This document shows, piece after piece, positions 52,461 to 63,466 of a DNA stretch of 64,000 bases; the stretch's first letter is position 1, and every line of letters begins with the position of its first letter. Origin of the DNA: Limnephilus marmoratus (Eukaryota > Arthropoda > Insecta > Trichoptera > Limnephilidae). The stretch covers positions 26,359,286 to 26,423,285 of the forward strand of contig OU862913.1 of assembly GCA_917880885.1 (NCBI GenBank), in the 5' to 3' direction. The notes beneath the pieces are model-generated. The model saw only the letters and a list, made by a program, of their open reading frames with translations. It did not search any database and was not told the DNA's origin. The translations under genes and the position numbers were made by a program.

Positions 52461-54357
52461 CTGAAAAAGATGGCGGATTAGACTAAATAATTATCTAAAG
52501 TTATATTAAATTATCGTTAAAAAGAATGCAATCAAATCAAAACCTGTTTTATTTGACTTCTGGGCAATTCTTTCAGAGCGTTCAAAACATTCTTTCTTAA
52601 CATCTGGAAGGTTTACGTCAATTTCCTTATAAAGAATTGCCCCTACATCTTCTTCTCGGGGCTCTGATTCTACCTTGATGGTAACAGTCTCTAGAAATTA
52701 CAAACCATTGATAAGTGGAGACACCCGAGTATCACACCCAAAAGTACGGCCTTGCCTTTCAAATGAAATGAAATAATAATTGGAATTTTTAAAAAGCGTT
52801 AACTTTGTGGCTCACTATAATTTACAATACAAACATAACTTTGTTTCATACCACTTCTCTACATATTATAAATTAAAGTCCCCCGCGTCGTCTGTCTGTC
52901 TGTCTGTCTCTCTGTTCGCGATAAACTCGAAAACTACAAAACGGATTTTCATGCGGTTTTCACCAATAGATAGAGTGTTTCGTGAGGAAGGTTTAGGTAT
53001 GTAATTTGTCAAGAATTTGTGTAAATTGGTTGAAACATAACTATAATTGTTAGAAGTGTCGGAAAAAGTCAAACCGCCTGGTAGCTTTCATCGAAAACGC
53101 TGCCTAATCCTTTTGGGATATAACAAAACAATACATGGTAGGATATTCCTCTTTTATAGATCTACAAAAAAGTCCGCGAAGGCATATATCTATCTTTTAC
53201 GGATAGCTTACTATATCCATTCTATCTTCTTATCTTATATATTTCGTTTGTCTCGCTAAAACTCGAGAACGACTGGGCCGATTTAGGTGATTTTGGTTTT
53301 GAAATGTTTGTCGTAGTCCAGGGAAGGTTTAAACGGTGGGATAAAATGAAAAAATTGTGAGGAAGATAGTAAAAACAACAATTTCATTTTGTCATATAAA
53401 CAGTTCTACTGTTCTTCCTACTTTCAGAAGCACAACGTTATCTAGAATTGGAATGCAAAAAAAAAAGAATTCGGATTGTCATATTTCAGTTGTCTGTCAA
53501 ACGTTACCTGTCATTCTGTTACCATTTAAAATCTTCTATCATCAGTTTGTCAGTGCGTGAGAACTTTATTTACTGTTTTAATATGCTAAGGAAAAGACGA
53601 GCTGACATAGGTCGTCGAAGTCAATCAAATGGGCGACGAGCTACCTCACGTGCAAACCGCACTGATGACCAGCGAGAAACAGATAATGATAACATTCGTA
53701 TTGGTATGGCAGATTTGCGTTCTACAGTGAATTTCTTATTATAATCTTTCACACAATCTCTACGTATTATAAATTAAAGTCATCCGCGGCATCTGTCTGT
53801 CTCTTCGCGATAAACTCAAAGACGGCGGTGGTTACAAAGGTTGGATTTTACAAAGTGTTTTATTAGCCACAGCAACGCGTGTCCGGGTCAGCTAGTTGTT
53901 TATAAAATAAAGTGGTCTAAAACATACGCGCTTATATTAAGAAATAATAATCATTTAATACAAAGTGAGAAACCACGAAGAGGTGAGGGGGAATTTAAAA
54001 AGAGCATTCAAACTGAATTTAACACAAATTGACGAATGTTTTTGGTGAAAAATATATTATTTAAATATAAAAACTAATTCATAGCAAAGGGGAAAGCTGT
54101 GAACAAGCACTGTCTACAAAAAAATCCAATACGGAAGTGAATTTCGAATATTCGAAATCAACAATCAATATAATGTTAATCTTACTGTTGTATTGCAACT
54201 TACTGGCTGTCGGAATAATCTCAGAATACTGAGAATATTCGTTCTTCACAAACGAGACGTCAAAATCTATATCCGTGTACGGAATTTCACTTCCACTCCC
54301 TTCCTGGGACCCTGGTTCTAATTTGATGGAAACACGTTCTGGTTCGGGAAGATCCAT
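51964..54357 (-). CDS. C2H2 zinc-finger protein, three coding exons, five fingers
   Basis: Minus-strand exons 54204-54357 (ATG), 52544-52690 and 51964-52460 (stop TGA). All junctions are GT..AG and phases join (1-1-1), giving ~265 residues. The N-terminal ~100 residues are acidic with sumoylation-like VSIKLEPG and VTIKVESEP motifs. Then come five C-x2-C-x12-H-x3-H fingers joined by GEKP-type linkers; most have an extra Cys (C-x2-C-x3-C). Probably a nuclear DNA-binding regulator of a lineage-expanded family; target unknown. An in-frame ATG 7 codons upstream (54378) is possible. A one-base loss in the A-rich linker after finger five shifts the frame and ends the protein, removing a sixth finger. 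Confidence 0.85.
52544..52690 (-). CDS. Zinc-finger gene, exon 2
   Basis: Acceptor TTTGTAATTTCTAG, donor GTTTTG (weak). 147 bp, phase 1 in and out. Encodes TVTIKVESEPREEDVGA, then EIDVNLPDVKKECFERSERI. Confidence 0.78.
52856..53750 (+). mobile_element. Helitron fragment with start of the Rep/helicase ORF
   Basis: Lies in an intron of the zinc-finger gene. Starts TCTCTACATATTATAAATTA with GTCTGTCTGTCTGTCTC. Near 53256 there is a second Helitron-type 5' block (CTCGAGAACGACTGGGCCG). At 53583 an ATG begins MLRKRRADIGRRSQSNGRRA, the usual first residues of the Helitron replicase-helicase, continuing ~50 codons before truncation. No 3' end. Confidence 0.65.
53757..53895 (+). mobile_element. Short Helitron-like element
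   Basis: TCTCTACGTATTATAAATTA to GTCCGGGTCAGCTAG, 139 bp, flanked by A on the left and T on the right. It sits directly behind the truncated Helitron. Confidence 0.6.
54204..54357 (-). CDS. Zinc-finger gene, exon 1
   Basis: ATG at 54355-54357; donor GTAAGT. Encodes MDLPEPERVSIKLEPGSQEG then an acidic DIDFDVSF segment. Ends in phase 1. The upstream in-frame Met (MCHHKKT) is less likely because DLPEPE starts look typical of this family. Confidence 0.8.
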
Positions 54358-54484
54358 GGTCTTTTTGTGATGACACACTTTAAAATTATGGTGGTTGTAT
54401 TAGTCCCAGCTCAAAATAAATTAGATCTATAAGCAATCTTGACAAGTGAAATAAAACATCGGACAATAAATATCGTAGACAATC

Positions 54485-54572
54485 GGTGTGAACGGTCTGA
54501 AGGGATTGTATGGAGAGCGATATGTGGCGTGCTATGATCTTTTATATTTATATGCTCAATGTGAACGAGCTC
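54485..54572 (-). mobile_element. Solo terminus of the Harbinger-like MITE
   Basis: GGTGTGAACGGTCTGAAGGG ... GTGAACGAGCTC then TAA: an ~88-bp match to the right end of the MITE at 30591-31317 with a TWA-type TAA next to it. Confidence 0.65.
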
Positions 54573-55065
54573 TAAATTCGTCACTAGAGACGTTCGAGGT
54601 CAACGACCTTCATGCTTAGATCATATTTTTACAAATATACCGGATATCCAAAATATAACAGCAGCTGTCATTCACACAACTATCACTGATCATAGTGATC
54701 ATCATAAATATACTAACCCCTAGATCGATCACTTGGGGCTTTTTCCTCCTAGCGGTTTCGTCACCAACTTAACCCCCCTCGCCCTTCCCGCACCTGCCAG
54801 CACTAATAGACTAAAGATAGAGGAAACTTATTTGTCTACCATAGACAATATAATCGCTCTCGACCTACTTCACTAGCCCAATAAATTATTTAAGAACAAA
54901 ATTATTGGAATCAGAAAATGTTACATTAGACAAATGAAACACTCTGAGAACATCTTTAAATATGTTTATTTTCAGTAAAGACAATTGATAATAAATAACA
55001 CATAAGACAATTGATAATAAAACATAACACAAAAACTAAGGTATCCTAACCGACCTAACCTCAAA
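54573..55065. other. Spacer, no feature recognised
   Basis: No gene recognised. Contains AATAAA-like motifs on the minus strand at 54950-55060 that could serve the small ORF to the right. Confidence 0.35.
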
Positions 55066-55245
55066 TTAATTTACGGACGAATGCTGAATGTTGATGTCCT
55101 GGTACTGGTTCTCATCCTGGTCATCTTGTAGATACTCCACTGACCAGCTCTCTTCACCTTCACCGTCAGACTCCCATTTGACATCGGAAATGTCTCCTTC
55201 CAGTGCAATAGTTATTTCTTCATGTGACAAACCTCTAACAGCCAT
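55066..55245 (-). CDS. Small acidic ORF (59 aa), hypothetical; possible transposase first exon
   Basis: ATG at 55243-55245, stop TAA. Encodes MAVRGLSHEEITIALEGDIS then an acidic stretch (VKWESDGEGEESWSV). The MxxRxLSxEEI... opening followed by acidic residues resembles the start of piggyBac-type transposases or derived genes, but nothing after it confirms that. It could also be a lone exon, since the ATG directly follows a pyrimidine-rich stretch ending TATAG. Not recognised with certainty. Confidence 0.35.
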   Translation of the reverse strand: MAVRGLSHEEITIALEGDISDVKWESDGEGEESWSVEYLQDDQDENQYQDINIQHSSVN

Positions 55246-55744
55246 CTATAAAAATGATAACAATAAGTTACATATAGTCTACCGGAAAACATTAAAATAA
55301 ATTAATACATCTTGAAAGAATCAAATTAAAATACGTAAAACAATACAAAAGGCCAAAACAAGAAGATCTCCATTAAAAACATCCACCAATGCGCCATCAC
55401 AGGATCATGAACGTTTTTAGCGAAAACAAAATGAAAAAGCAATGTTTTTGAATGGAAATCATATTTATCGATCAGATTAAACATCTGCATACAGTATAAT
55501 AATTATTTTCAACAGAAAAATGCTATATTTTACCTTTTAATGTTATGCAGAAAACCAAGATGTCAAACCGTTTTGTCCAAGACGCCTGAAGACGCCATTT
55601 CCAAATATTTTGTGTTGCCAGTACGCGATTTGTTATATACCTTATAAAACATAAAACATATCTTTCTCAAGCGATACGCAAAATACGGGGCTGTTTGTTT
55701 CATAAAATCAAGAGATTTTAATTTTCATCCATCAAATGACCTGA
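55246..55744. other. Spacer, no feature recognised
   Basis: AT-rich, nothing supported. Confidence 0.35.
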
Positions 55745-56150
55745 CGACCTCCGTAGTCCAGTGGGTAAGACTCTTGACTCACGATCCGGAGATTGGGGTT
55801 CGAACCCGGCATGCGTAAGTAAATTTTATTTGATTAATTTGTGTTATTTCACAATTAATTCATATAAAATAATATATATTATAGTATATTTACGGCATGT
55901 TCCAGAGTGGAAGATACTATCAGTATCGCCCTGGTGTAAGACCACCATTCAGAATTGAAATGTTGCTTGAAAATGGCTTTAGCCGTGTTTGGTGACCAGA
56001 TCTGAATAGCCAGGTACTTCCCAACCCTCCTCTTCCCCACCTCCTTCCCCTCCTCACTACCTTCAGCCTCACAACATACCTAATTTGGGGAATGCCATAG
56101 TCTCACTGGCTTCAGACGGAGCAGTTGAGATTCTTGTACGGTATTTACAG
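55745..56150 (+). repeat. SINE-A copy, best preserved with full tRNA head
   Basis: Head GACCTCCGTAGTCCAGTGGG ... GGGGTTCGAACCCGGC has both pol III boxes (A-box-like TAGTCCAGTGGG, B-box GGTTCGAACCC). The body includes TTAATTTGTGTTATTTCACA, CCAGAGTGGAAGATACTATC and TTTGGTGACCAGATCTGAAT; the end is GAGATTCTTGTACGG. About 400 bp; use as family reference. Confidence 0.75.
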
Positions 56151-56574
56151 TAAAAAAAAAAAATCATTTTCTTCAAGATCTTGTGATATATTTAGAAAAT
56201 CAAAACCAAAACACATTGAAGCTGTATGGATCAGGTGTTCTCGGAAATTAAAAAAAAAAAATTCTACAACTTCAAGAGTCCACCAATTTTTCCATTTGTG
56301 AAGGCACAAGTCGTTTCAGCAAGTTTTTGTACAATAAAAATAAATCCTCAAATAAGAAGTGTGCGAGTGCTCCGTGTATACGATGTAATAAAAATTTTAA
56401 AAAATGTATGGAATCACAAAACCCCCAAAAATACCACAAAAAATACTCCAAAACACCTATTAAACCAGTAAAAAAATCCCATCCCACTTATTTTACCCCT
56501 AAGTTGGCAACCCTGAGCGAGAGATGGCGAAAATCAAAATTACAAACCTATCTTTACAGCTCCATCTATGAAAC
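56151..56574. other. Spacer, no gene recognised
   Basis: AT-rich region before the LINE; overlapping short frames look spurious. Confidence 0.35.
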
Positions 56575-56585
56575 TTTATCTATGA

Positions 56586-57677
56586 GTGGCAGCACTTTTA
56601 CGTCACGGACCACGGTTGAAAAATTTGAACGAAGTTATACCTGCTGATCATTATTCTTGTATTTTTAACCACAAAACCAGCAATCCAATATTGCCATCAT
56701 TTAAACAAACAAAGTCTTCCAAAAAAGTACTTAATATGGATACATTAAAAAACAAAATTCAATCAGAAAATTGGATCGAATTATTACAATGTAATGATGT
56801 CAATATCTGCTGTAAAATATTTGAAGAAAAAATATCTAAATACATAAATAATGACTCGTCAAAAAATATAATTCCCAAACACAAACTGTCTAACTTCAAA
56901 CCTATAAAACCATGGATTACTCATGGATTAATAGTATCTGTACGACGTAAGCAAGCTCTTTATAAATTAACAACTCAACAACCTAATAATAAAAACTTAC
57001 TTAATCACTTTAAAGCATATAAAAATAAACTTTCATATATCATAAAACATACTAAAGAAAGTTACTATAAACGAAAGTTGGGTCTAGCTGAAAATGATAG
57101 TAAAAGAGTATGGACGGTTGTAAATGAAATAATTGACAAGAAAAAAAACAATAACAACGAAATCAATGCTATTAATCATGATAACTCAAAAACATGCTGT
57201 AAAGAAAACCCCTCAAAAGCTGCAAATATATTTAACACTTTCTTTGCAAATGTTGGGAAAAATCTCGCCAATCTCATTCACATTGATCCAAATATTATAA
57301 CATCTCCGGACTGTAATATAAATGCTAAAAATAAAATGACAACATTTGAAGTCACCACAGAGGACGAAATAGTTTCTATCATAACCGATATGAAAGGAGG
57401 ATCTGCTCCGGGCTTTGATGCAGTCACGGTTGATATTTAAAAAAACATAAAAAATCAAATTTCTAAGCCATTAATGCATATAATAAATACAAGTTTCCAA
57501 AGCAGAGTACTTCCATCAATTTACAAACAAACTACTATTACCCCAATATTTAAGTCAGGTAATCCAGAAGAAGTAAACAATTACCGTCCCATATCAGTAA
57601 TCTCAAATATAGCAAAAAATTTTGAAAAACTAGTTAAAAAAATAAAAGAATGAGCCAATTTATAAAATACAATGATA
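56586..57677 (+). pseudogene. LINE ORF2, N-terminal part
   Basis: Open to 57440: LKNLNEVIPADHYSC (end of endonuclease-like region), YKRKLGLAENDSKRVWTVVN, NPSKAANIFNTFFANVGKNL, SIITDMKGGSAPGFDAVTVD. A stop then interrupts, after which SKPLMHIINTSFQSRVLPSI, ITPIFKSGNPEEVNNYRPIS and VISNIAKNFEKLVKK continue (RT motif 1). Confidence 0.75.
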
Positions 57678-58784
57678 TCTTAATATATAAAACAAAGTCG
57701 GGTTAGTTACACTATTATAACTCGAGAACGGCTGGACCGATTTTGATGATCTTTGATTTGTTGGATTTGTCTCCGCCCCGGATAGCAGAATAACTATTAA
57801 AACATTGCAAAAATTCACGAAAAAGAAAGTTATGAAGAAAATTCATTTCCTCGTACATTTTGTACGGAACGAATTTTCATCTTTTGAAAGAGCTGCAGGA
57901 ATTTGGTGATAATTACCTACAATATTGAGTAGGTAGTGAGTGAATTCCAAAAATTCAAAAACGTCAAATGTCAATGCGCTGATTGTTTTGCTTTTTTTTT
58001 AAACATATAATGCTGCTTCTCTTTCTTACACACTAACAGTCAATAAACGAAAATGAGACAAACGGTGAACGTACGTCTGCACCCATCCAAAGGAAAGATA
58101 CAATAATTATAATAAAAATCTCTCACACGTATAAAGAAAATGAAAAGCATTTTTTCAACGTCAGCTCCACACAGGAGGCCCTGACGAAAATTATTTTCTT
58201 CAGGACCTATGTCATCTTAGGGGATGCTGTGTGGAGGGTCATTTTAAGGAAGGGAAGGATAGGAAGTTCTGGGAAGGAAAAAGGTATGGGGGGTGAGTAC
58301 GAATCTAGGTTCAGTGAGTCCGTGAGTGACGGACGTATGAACCCATCCCTGCGATATGAATCAAACCATCAACTGCGGTGCAAGGCGATGGGTCGAGAGA
58401 GTTTAGCTGGAAAGGTCAAAAGGCCTCCCTCAACCAGTCCTACTCGATCCCAACTCGATCGACAAACGTCGTCCCATGAACCCGGGCGCTTGGGGTGACC
58501 TATGGGTGACGTATTATGACAGAAGTGTTGTTTATCCAATAAATGGTTCCCGGGGGCAGTGGCGCCCATACCCGCCTCCTAAATTCCCGTAAGTAAGTGG
58601 CAGTAAGAAAATCACAGTATGGAACAGTAAGAAAATCATAAAAAATATAAATTCGTACACAATGCCATCTCTGACAAAAACAAAACACGGACAGTTCCGC
58701 AGTGTGTAATTTTTAACTAAACTGAATTTAATTCAACAGTTATTGATTCTGAGGCGGTACGAAGTTCGTCGGGTCAGCTGGGAA
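57678..58784 (+). mobile_element. Helitron-like insertion in the LINE
   Basis: Starts TCTTAATATATAAAACAAAG with CTCGAGAACGGCTGGACCG, typical of Helitron 5' ends; the right end is near GAAGTTCGTCGGGTCAGCTG. Inserted between A and T (GATA|T). The terminal CTAG is degenerate (CTGG). Hosts a SINE-B copy. The precise right border is uncertain by a few bases. Confidence 0.55.
58155..58582 (-). repeat. SINE-B copy, reversed, inside the Helitron-like element
   Basis: ACGTCAGCTCCACACAGGAG ... CAGTGGCGCCCATACCCGCC. Near full-length, retains the central block. Confidence 0.7.
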
Positions 58785-59971
58785 TTAATGAAAACCAGTT
58801 TGGTTTTATGGAAGGTAGAAGCACACAAGATGCAATTGCAAAATTAAGTAGCCTTGTACATAGTTCATTAGATAAATCATTTAAATGCCTGGGAATTTTT
58901 ATAGATCTCAAAAAAGCATTTGACAGTAGGTATATCACATGACAAACTTATAAGTAAATTAAGAAACATTGGATTAAATGGTTCAGCTCTAGAATGGATA
59001 AAAAGCTACCTTTTCAAACGTCCCCAAGTTGTAAAAATTAATGGTGTGCTTAGTTCACCAAAAATGAGTCATTTCGGCATACCTCAAGGTACAGTCCTGG
59101 GACCGTTATTGTTTATTATCTATGTTAATGACATATTCATACAAAAACTAAACGGAAAAATAATATCTTATGCTGACGATACTGTCATAATAATTGAAGG
59201 TACGGATTGGAATACTGTTAATAACCTAGCTAACATTGATATTAACATCTTGAAAAATTGGTTCGATAAAAATCTCCTCTCTCTAAACACTGAAAAAACA
59301 AAATTTATCCCATTCTCTATCAATAAATTCAAATTAGAACCAAATTTAAACATCATAATACACCAAAGTAAATGTAATAAAACTAACTGCAATCAAGATT
59401 GTGCTATACTTAGTCCAACTCCCAAAATCAACATTTTAAATTGAAAACACATATTTGTGAACTCGTCAAAAGGATTAGGAAATGTATTTATATATTTATT
59501 AGACTTAGAAATATTCTTAGCTTAGAAAACCTAAAAAGAGTGTACCATGCAACTGTTCAATCTATATTGCAATATGGTATTATTGGCTGGGGAGGAACAT
59601 ATGACAATATTTTAAATCCTCAAAATTGTTCAAAGGTTAATAATTAAGGTAATCTTGAAAAACCGTCTAAATTTCCTACTGAAATTCTTTTTTCAATATT
59701 CAATGTGCCTACAATAGACAAAATCTATAAAAAATATTCAATACTTCAAATTTACAAAGAAATACAGTTAAATACTCGTAACTTCCAATTCAATACATCA
59801 GCAAGATACCAGAAAACTATTAAAATTCCTAAATTTAATACTAAGCACATTCAAAATTCCTATCTTTATCTGGGCATAATCTATTATAACAACCTCCCAT
59901 TAAAATTAAAAACCATCGAAAATATCCAGGAATTTAAGCCCAAATTAAAAAATTACCTTAAACTGCCATAA
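58785..59971 (+). pseudogene. LINE ORF2, reverse transcriptase core and C-terminus
   Basis: NENQFGFMEGRSTQDAIAKL, GIFIDLKKAFDS, HDKLISKLRNIGLNGSALEW, FGIPQGTVLGPLLFIIYVND, ISYADDTVII (catalytic YADD), LLSLNTEKTKFIPF, ELVKRIRKCIYIFIRLRNIL, QSILQYGIIGWGG, and a C-terminal LGIIYYNNLPLKLKTIENIQ. Frameshifts near 58923, 59444 and 59645 and a missing KYLG motif mark it as dead, but divergence is low. Confidence 0.8.
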
Positions 59972-60148
59972 AAGTCCCAAATATGTTTACTTTGTACCTT
60001 AAAGTCTGCCATTTTATAAATCATTTATTCCTTCTTTTTCTTTCATTTCTTAGTTTCTATATCTCTGAGTCTACTATTGTATAAATCTTGCGTTCTTTCT
60101 TACGTATCCTTTACTTACTTATTACAATAATTTTTGTTACTAACTTAC

Positions 60149-61089
60149 TAGTCCAGTAAAGGAAGGAGTTGTAGAGTGCGTGAGCAGGAACCTAAGCGAT
60201 TCTTTCAGGACTTGTTTAGGGTGCTTAGGGTATGAACATACTAAAAGTCCTGACGTCTAGGTGGTGAGCTAGGGGGGGGAGGGGGGGGGGAAGGTCCCGA
60301 TTTTCTGGTTTCTGTTTATATATCAAAAACGGTGCGTCGCAGAGGAAAACTTTTTAAGAATAAGTAAAAGCTCATAAAATTATCTACAACTTTTATACAA
60401 TACGTAATTTTGGAAATCCCAGCCGTTTTTGAGTTATACGCTCCACAAATGTCAATATTTTCGAAAAAAATCATTTTACCTCATATTTTTCATCAAACAT
60501 TCCTTCATATCGTCTAAAATATTCATCCAAGAAAGAAATTTATTTGAAAGAAGTTGTAAATAATTTAATTACCTTTAAGAATATATATACATATGTAAGT
60601 AAATCTCCAACCAGTAAATATTTACAGCAATTTTAAGTTTTTTCGTAAAATGTCGTCATTTTCAGAAAAAGCTGTTTTTTCTTACCAAATTATTAAGACG
60701 GGTTTTTTCTTCATGGGAAATTCCTTATTAATTTTTGCACGCAAGAAAGCAGGTAAGTTGTTCTCGAACAGATGATTAGTGGAATTCATTTTATAATCAT
60801 TATTATTGTGATGGGTGATTAGGTTAGTCGTCGGAGATGCTACAATAACGTGCTACGATGCTGTTCGAGTTGGTGAAAAGGCAATGAATGCGATAGTGGG
60901 CTTGACACTCTCAGACATCAAGTTGTCCCGCAAAGATCGGGCATTTCCAATGTCTTCTGTCAGCTCGTCGATAAAAATTCACGATGAAAAGGTTGCAGTT
61001 TTCAGCGGATGTGTATAAGCAAGCGATCAGATGAGGATTTGATGAAATTATTTGAGTATGAGTTGGCCCCATTTCCCTTGGCACTGTTC
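60149..61089 (+). repeat. Left inverted-repeat arm with a mirror copy of the gene start
   Basis: Contains TAGAGTGCGTGAGCAGGAAC, a G-run at 60270-60291, AAAACGGTGCGTCGCAGAGG, and from 60815 the frame starting MIRLVVGDATITCYDAVRVG reading rightwards (60815-61018). That frame mirrors the right-arm gene start and ends where the arm does. Confidence 0.9.
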
Positions 61090-61098
61090 TCAATAACA

Positions 61099-62789
61099 TC
61101 ATGTTACACTCTCAACTTTATATGGATTCACGTTTTCATATCCTCTTTGGACGTGAGCGTCCTGGCAAGCGTTGTTCATCCATGGCATCGTCATTCTCAG
61201 TGGTGGATGTTCTTGCTGAAAGGGCTCTACGCCGTCTTCATCGTCGTCCCCGGCAACAGGCACGCTATTGAGGCATCTCCCTTGGCAGTGAAGGCACGCT
61301 GCAGAACAGGTCAGCATTGCTTTTCGGCATCCACATTTGCCAATTGCACAATCCTTGGTGCAGCGGCAAAATATCATTTTCAGAAGGACCTCCGGTGCTG
61401 GAGGATCTTCTGTTGTAATTGGCGCCAGGGTGTCTCCTTCATGTTTCCACCCCCATTCTTCAGGGGACAGCTCAATCCCGAGCCACTGCTGAACTTGTGG
61501 TATGTCCGCCGGGAATGCTGTTTAGCTGCACTCTTTGTTGGAGGGAGGGAGCTGATGTCAGGCTTCATATTTGCCACGGACCTTGTGAACGATTGGGAGC
61601 GGTACTGGTTAAGGGAGGTCTGTCTTTTTGGCGCCGCATACCATTACAGGAAGCATTTATTTCCAGCCTCTTCAACCTCGTCGTGTGTAGAGGAGGGGTT
61701 GTAAAAGATCACTGCCGCTTGCTTGATCATTTCTGACTCCAAGTACAATTTTGAAAAGCCCACCTTGCTTCTCCTGAAAGTTGCAGACGTTGTATCGCAT
61801 CCGGTAAATGAATGTAAAAATATGATGTGTTCAAATCCACGATGCTGCATCTCTTGGGTGGACAGTGCCAATGTTTTGGTTTTCCCTCGTCCGGGTTTCA
61901 GCAACAGAATATCTTAGGTGGGAGGAGTGGAAGCAATCAAAAGGACAGTGAGGTCCATATCCTCACCAAAGGCAGCCACAGAGTTGTGAAAGGATAGTTC
62001 CACAGCAGTCTTCACGATAAGGACGTCAGCATCATCGGTGGCCTGAAGAGTCTGTATCCCATTCTCCCGAAACTTTGTCTGTAGTAAGGAGATGAAGTTA
62101 CTTTTGTTGGTAGAATTGGATAAAAAATCTTCCTGTTTAACGGGTATTGATTTGTTCCATGTCAAATTGATGTCTGCTGACCTTCTCAGTCTGTATCGTC
62201 GCATCTGTTCTTGTGATTTCGTACTATTGACTGGATTTGCGTACCCATTTGCGTACCCATACCACAGTGCGAGTCATTCCAGGATAGTGGTGGTTGACAT
62301 AGGTGATATAACGATCACAAATTGCGGCAACGAAGGCATCTTTTTGTCAAATTACTCTGTATAATATAGATAATATGTATAATATGATAGAAATCTGTCC
62401 ACAACTATGTTCATCTGAGACAGTAGAACAGTTTTTTTGGTAGGCTCGAATAAGCTATACAGAACAGATTTGTTTGTCTTTCGCATCCCATTTTCATTGA
62501 ACAGTGCCAAGGGAAATGGGGCCAACTCATACTCAAAGAATTTCATCAAATCCTTATCAAATCGTTTGCTTATACACATCCGCTGAAACAGCAATGTTGG
62601 GTCAACTGCAACCTTTTCATCGTGAATTTTTATCGACGAGCTGACAGAAGACATTAGGAATGCCCGATCTTTGCGGGACAACTTGATGTCTGAGAGTGTC
62701 AAGCCCACTATCGCATTCATTGCCTTTTCACCAACTCGAACAGCATCGTAGCACGTTATTGTAGCATCTCCGACGACTAACCTAATCAC
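61099..62789 (-). pseudogene. Arthropod multicopy PIN/FEN1-like nuclease family protein, broken
   Basis: Minus-strand segments in order: ATITCYDAVRVGEKAMN, LTLSDIKLSRKDRAF, DPTLLFQRMCISKR, FEYELAPFPLALFNENGMRK; then after breaks MRRYRLRRSADI, DDADVLIVKTAVELS, FGEDMDLTVLLIASTPP, KPGRGKTK, HIIFLHSFTGCDTTSA, SLPPTKSAAKQHSRRTYHKF, and a Cys-rich end CRCTKDCAIGKCGCRKAMLT. I recall this architecture from many uncharacterised multicopy invertebrate proteins. DADVLIV/GEDMDLTVLL resembles the acidic site of PIN/FEN1-type nucleases (inference). An 12-bp duplication near 62245 and several shifts disable it. An intron seems to precede the first segment (donor CAG|GTAAGTTG, acceptor GATTAG). Confidence 0.75.
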
Positions 62790-63466
62790 CCATCACAATA
62801 ATAATGATTATAAAATGAATTCCACTAATCATCTGTTCGAGAACAACTTACCTGCTTTCTTGCGTGCAAAAATTAATAAGGAATTTCCCATGAAGAAAAA
62901 ACCCGTCTTAATAATTTGGTAAGAAAAAACAGCTTTTTCTGAAAATGACGACATTTTACGAAAAAACTTAAAATTGCTGTAAATATTTACTGGTTGGAGA
63001 TTTACTTACATATGTATATATATTCTAAAAGGTAATTAAATTATTTACAACTTCTTTCAAATAAATTTCTTTCTTGGATGAATATTTTAGACGATATGAA
63101 GAAATGTTTGATGAAAAATGTGAGGTAAAATGATTTTTTTCGAAAATATTGACATTTGTAGAGCGTATAACTCAAAAACGGCTGGGATTTCCAAAATTAC
63201 GTATTGTATAAAAGTTGTAGATAATTTTATGTGCTTTTACTTATTCTTAGAAAATTTTCCTCTGCGACGCACCGTTTTTGAGATATAAATGGAAACCCGA
63301 AAATCGGGACCTCCCCCCCCCCCCCCCCCCCCCTAGCTCACCACCTAGACGTCAGGACTTTTAGTATGTTCACACCCTAAGCATCCTAAACAAGTCCTGA
63401 AAGAATCGCTTAGGTTCCTGCTCACGCACTCTACACCTCCTTTTGGACCATTCGTTTACTGGACTA
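62499..63466 (-). repeat. Right inverted-repeat arm carrying the gene start
   Basis: 968 bp, mirror of 60149-61089. Includes the C-run at 63307-63333 and the predicted first exon and intron of the nuclease-like gene. Confidence 0.9.

Larger units (their letters stand above)
60149..63466. mobile_element. 3.3-kb DNA element with ~950-bp terminal inverted repeats
   Basis: Ends TAGTCCAGTAAA and TTTACTGGACTA; TAC flanks both sides (60146-60148 and 63467-63469). Left arm 60149-61089, right arm 62499-63466; arms are highly similar, with a ~16-bp gap in the left one and G/C-run differences. The single gene relic runs leftwards from the right arm. The arms contain the first exons of that gene, so it starts within a terminal repeat. 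Superfamily unknown to me. Confidence 0.85.

Noticed and set aside
55745..55815. Functional tRNA gene
   Set aside because: tRNA-like head with pol III boxes but no folding cloverleaf, and followed by the SINE-A body.
61009..61704. 231-codon plus frame
   Set aside because: Antisense to the nuclease-like relic, whose conserved motifs read on minus.
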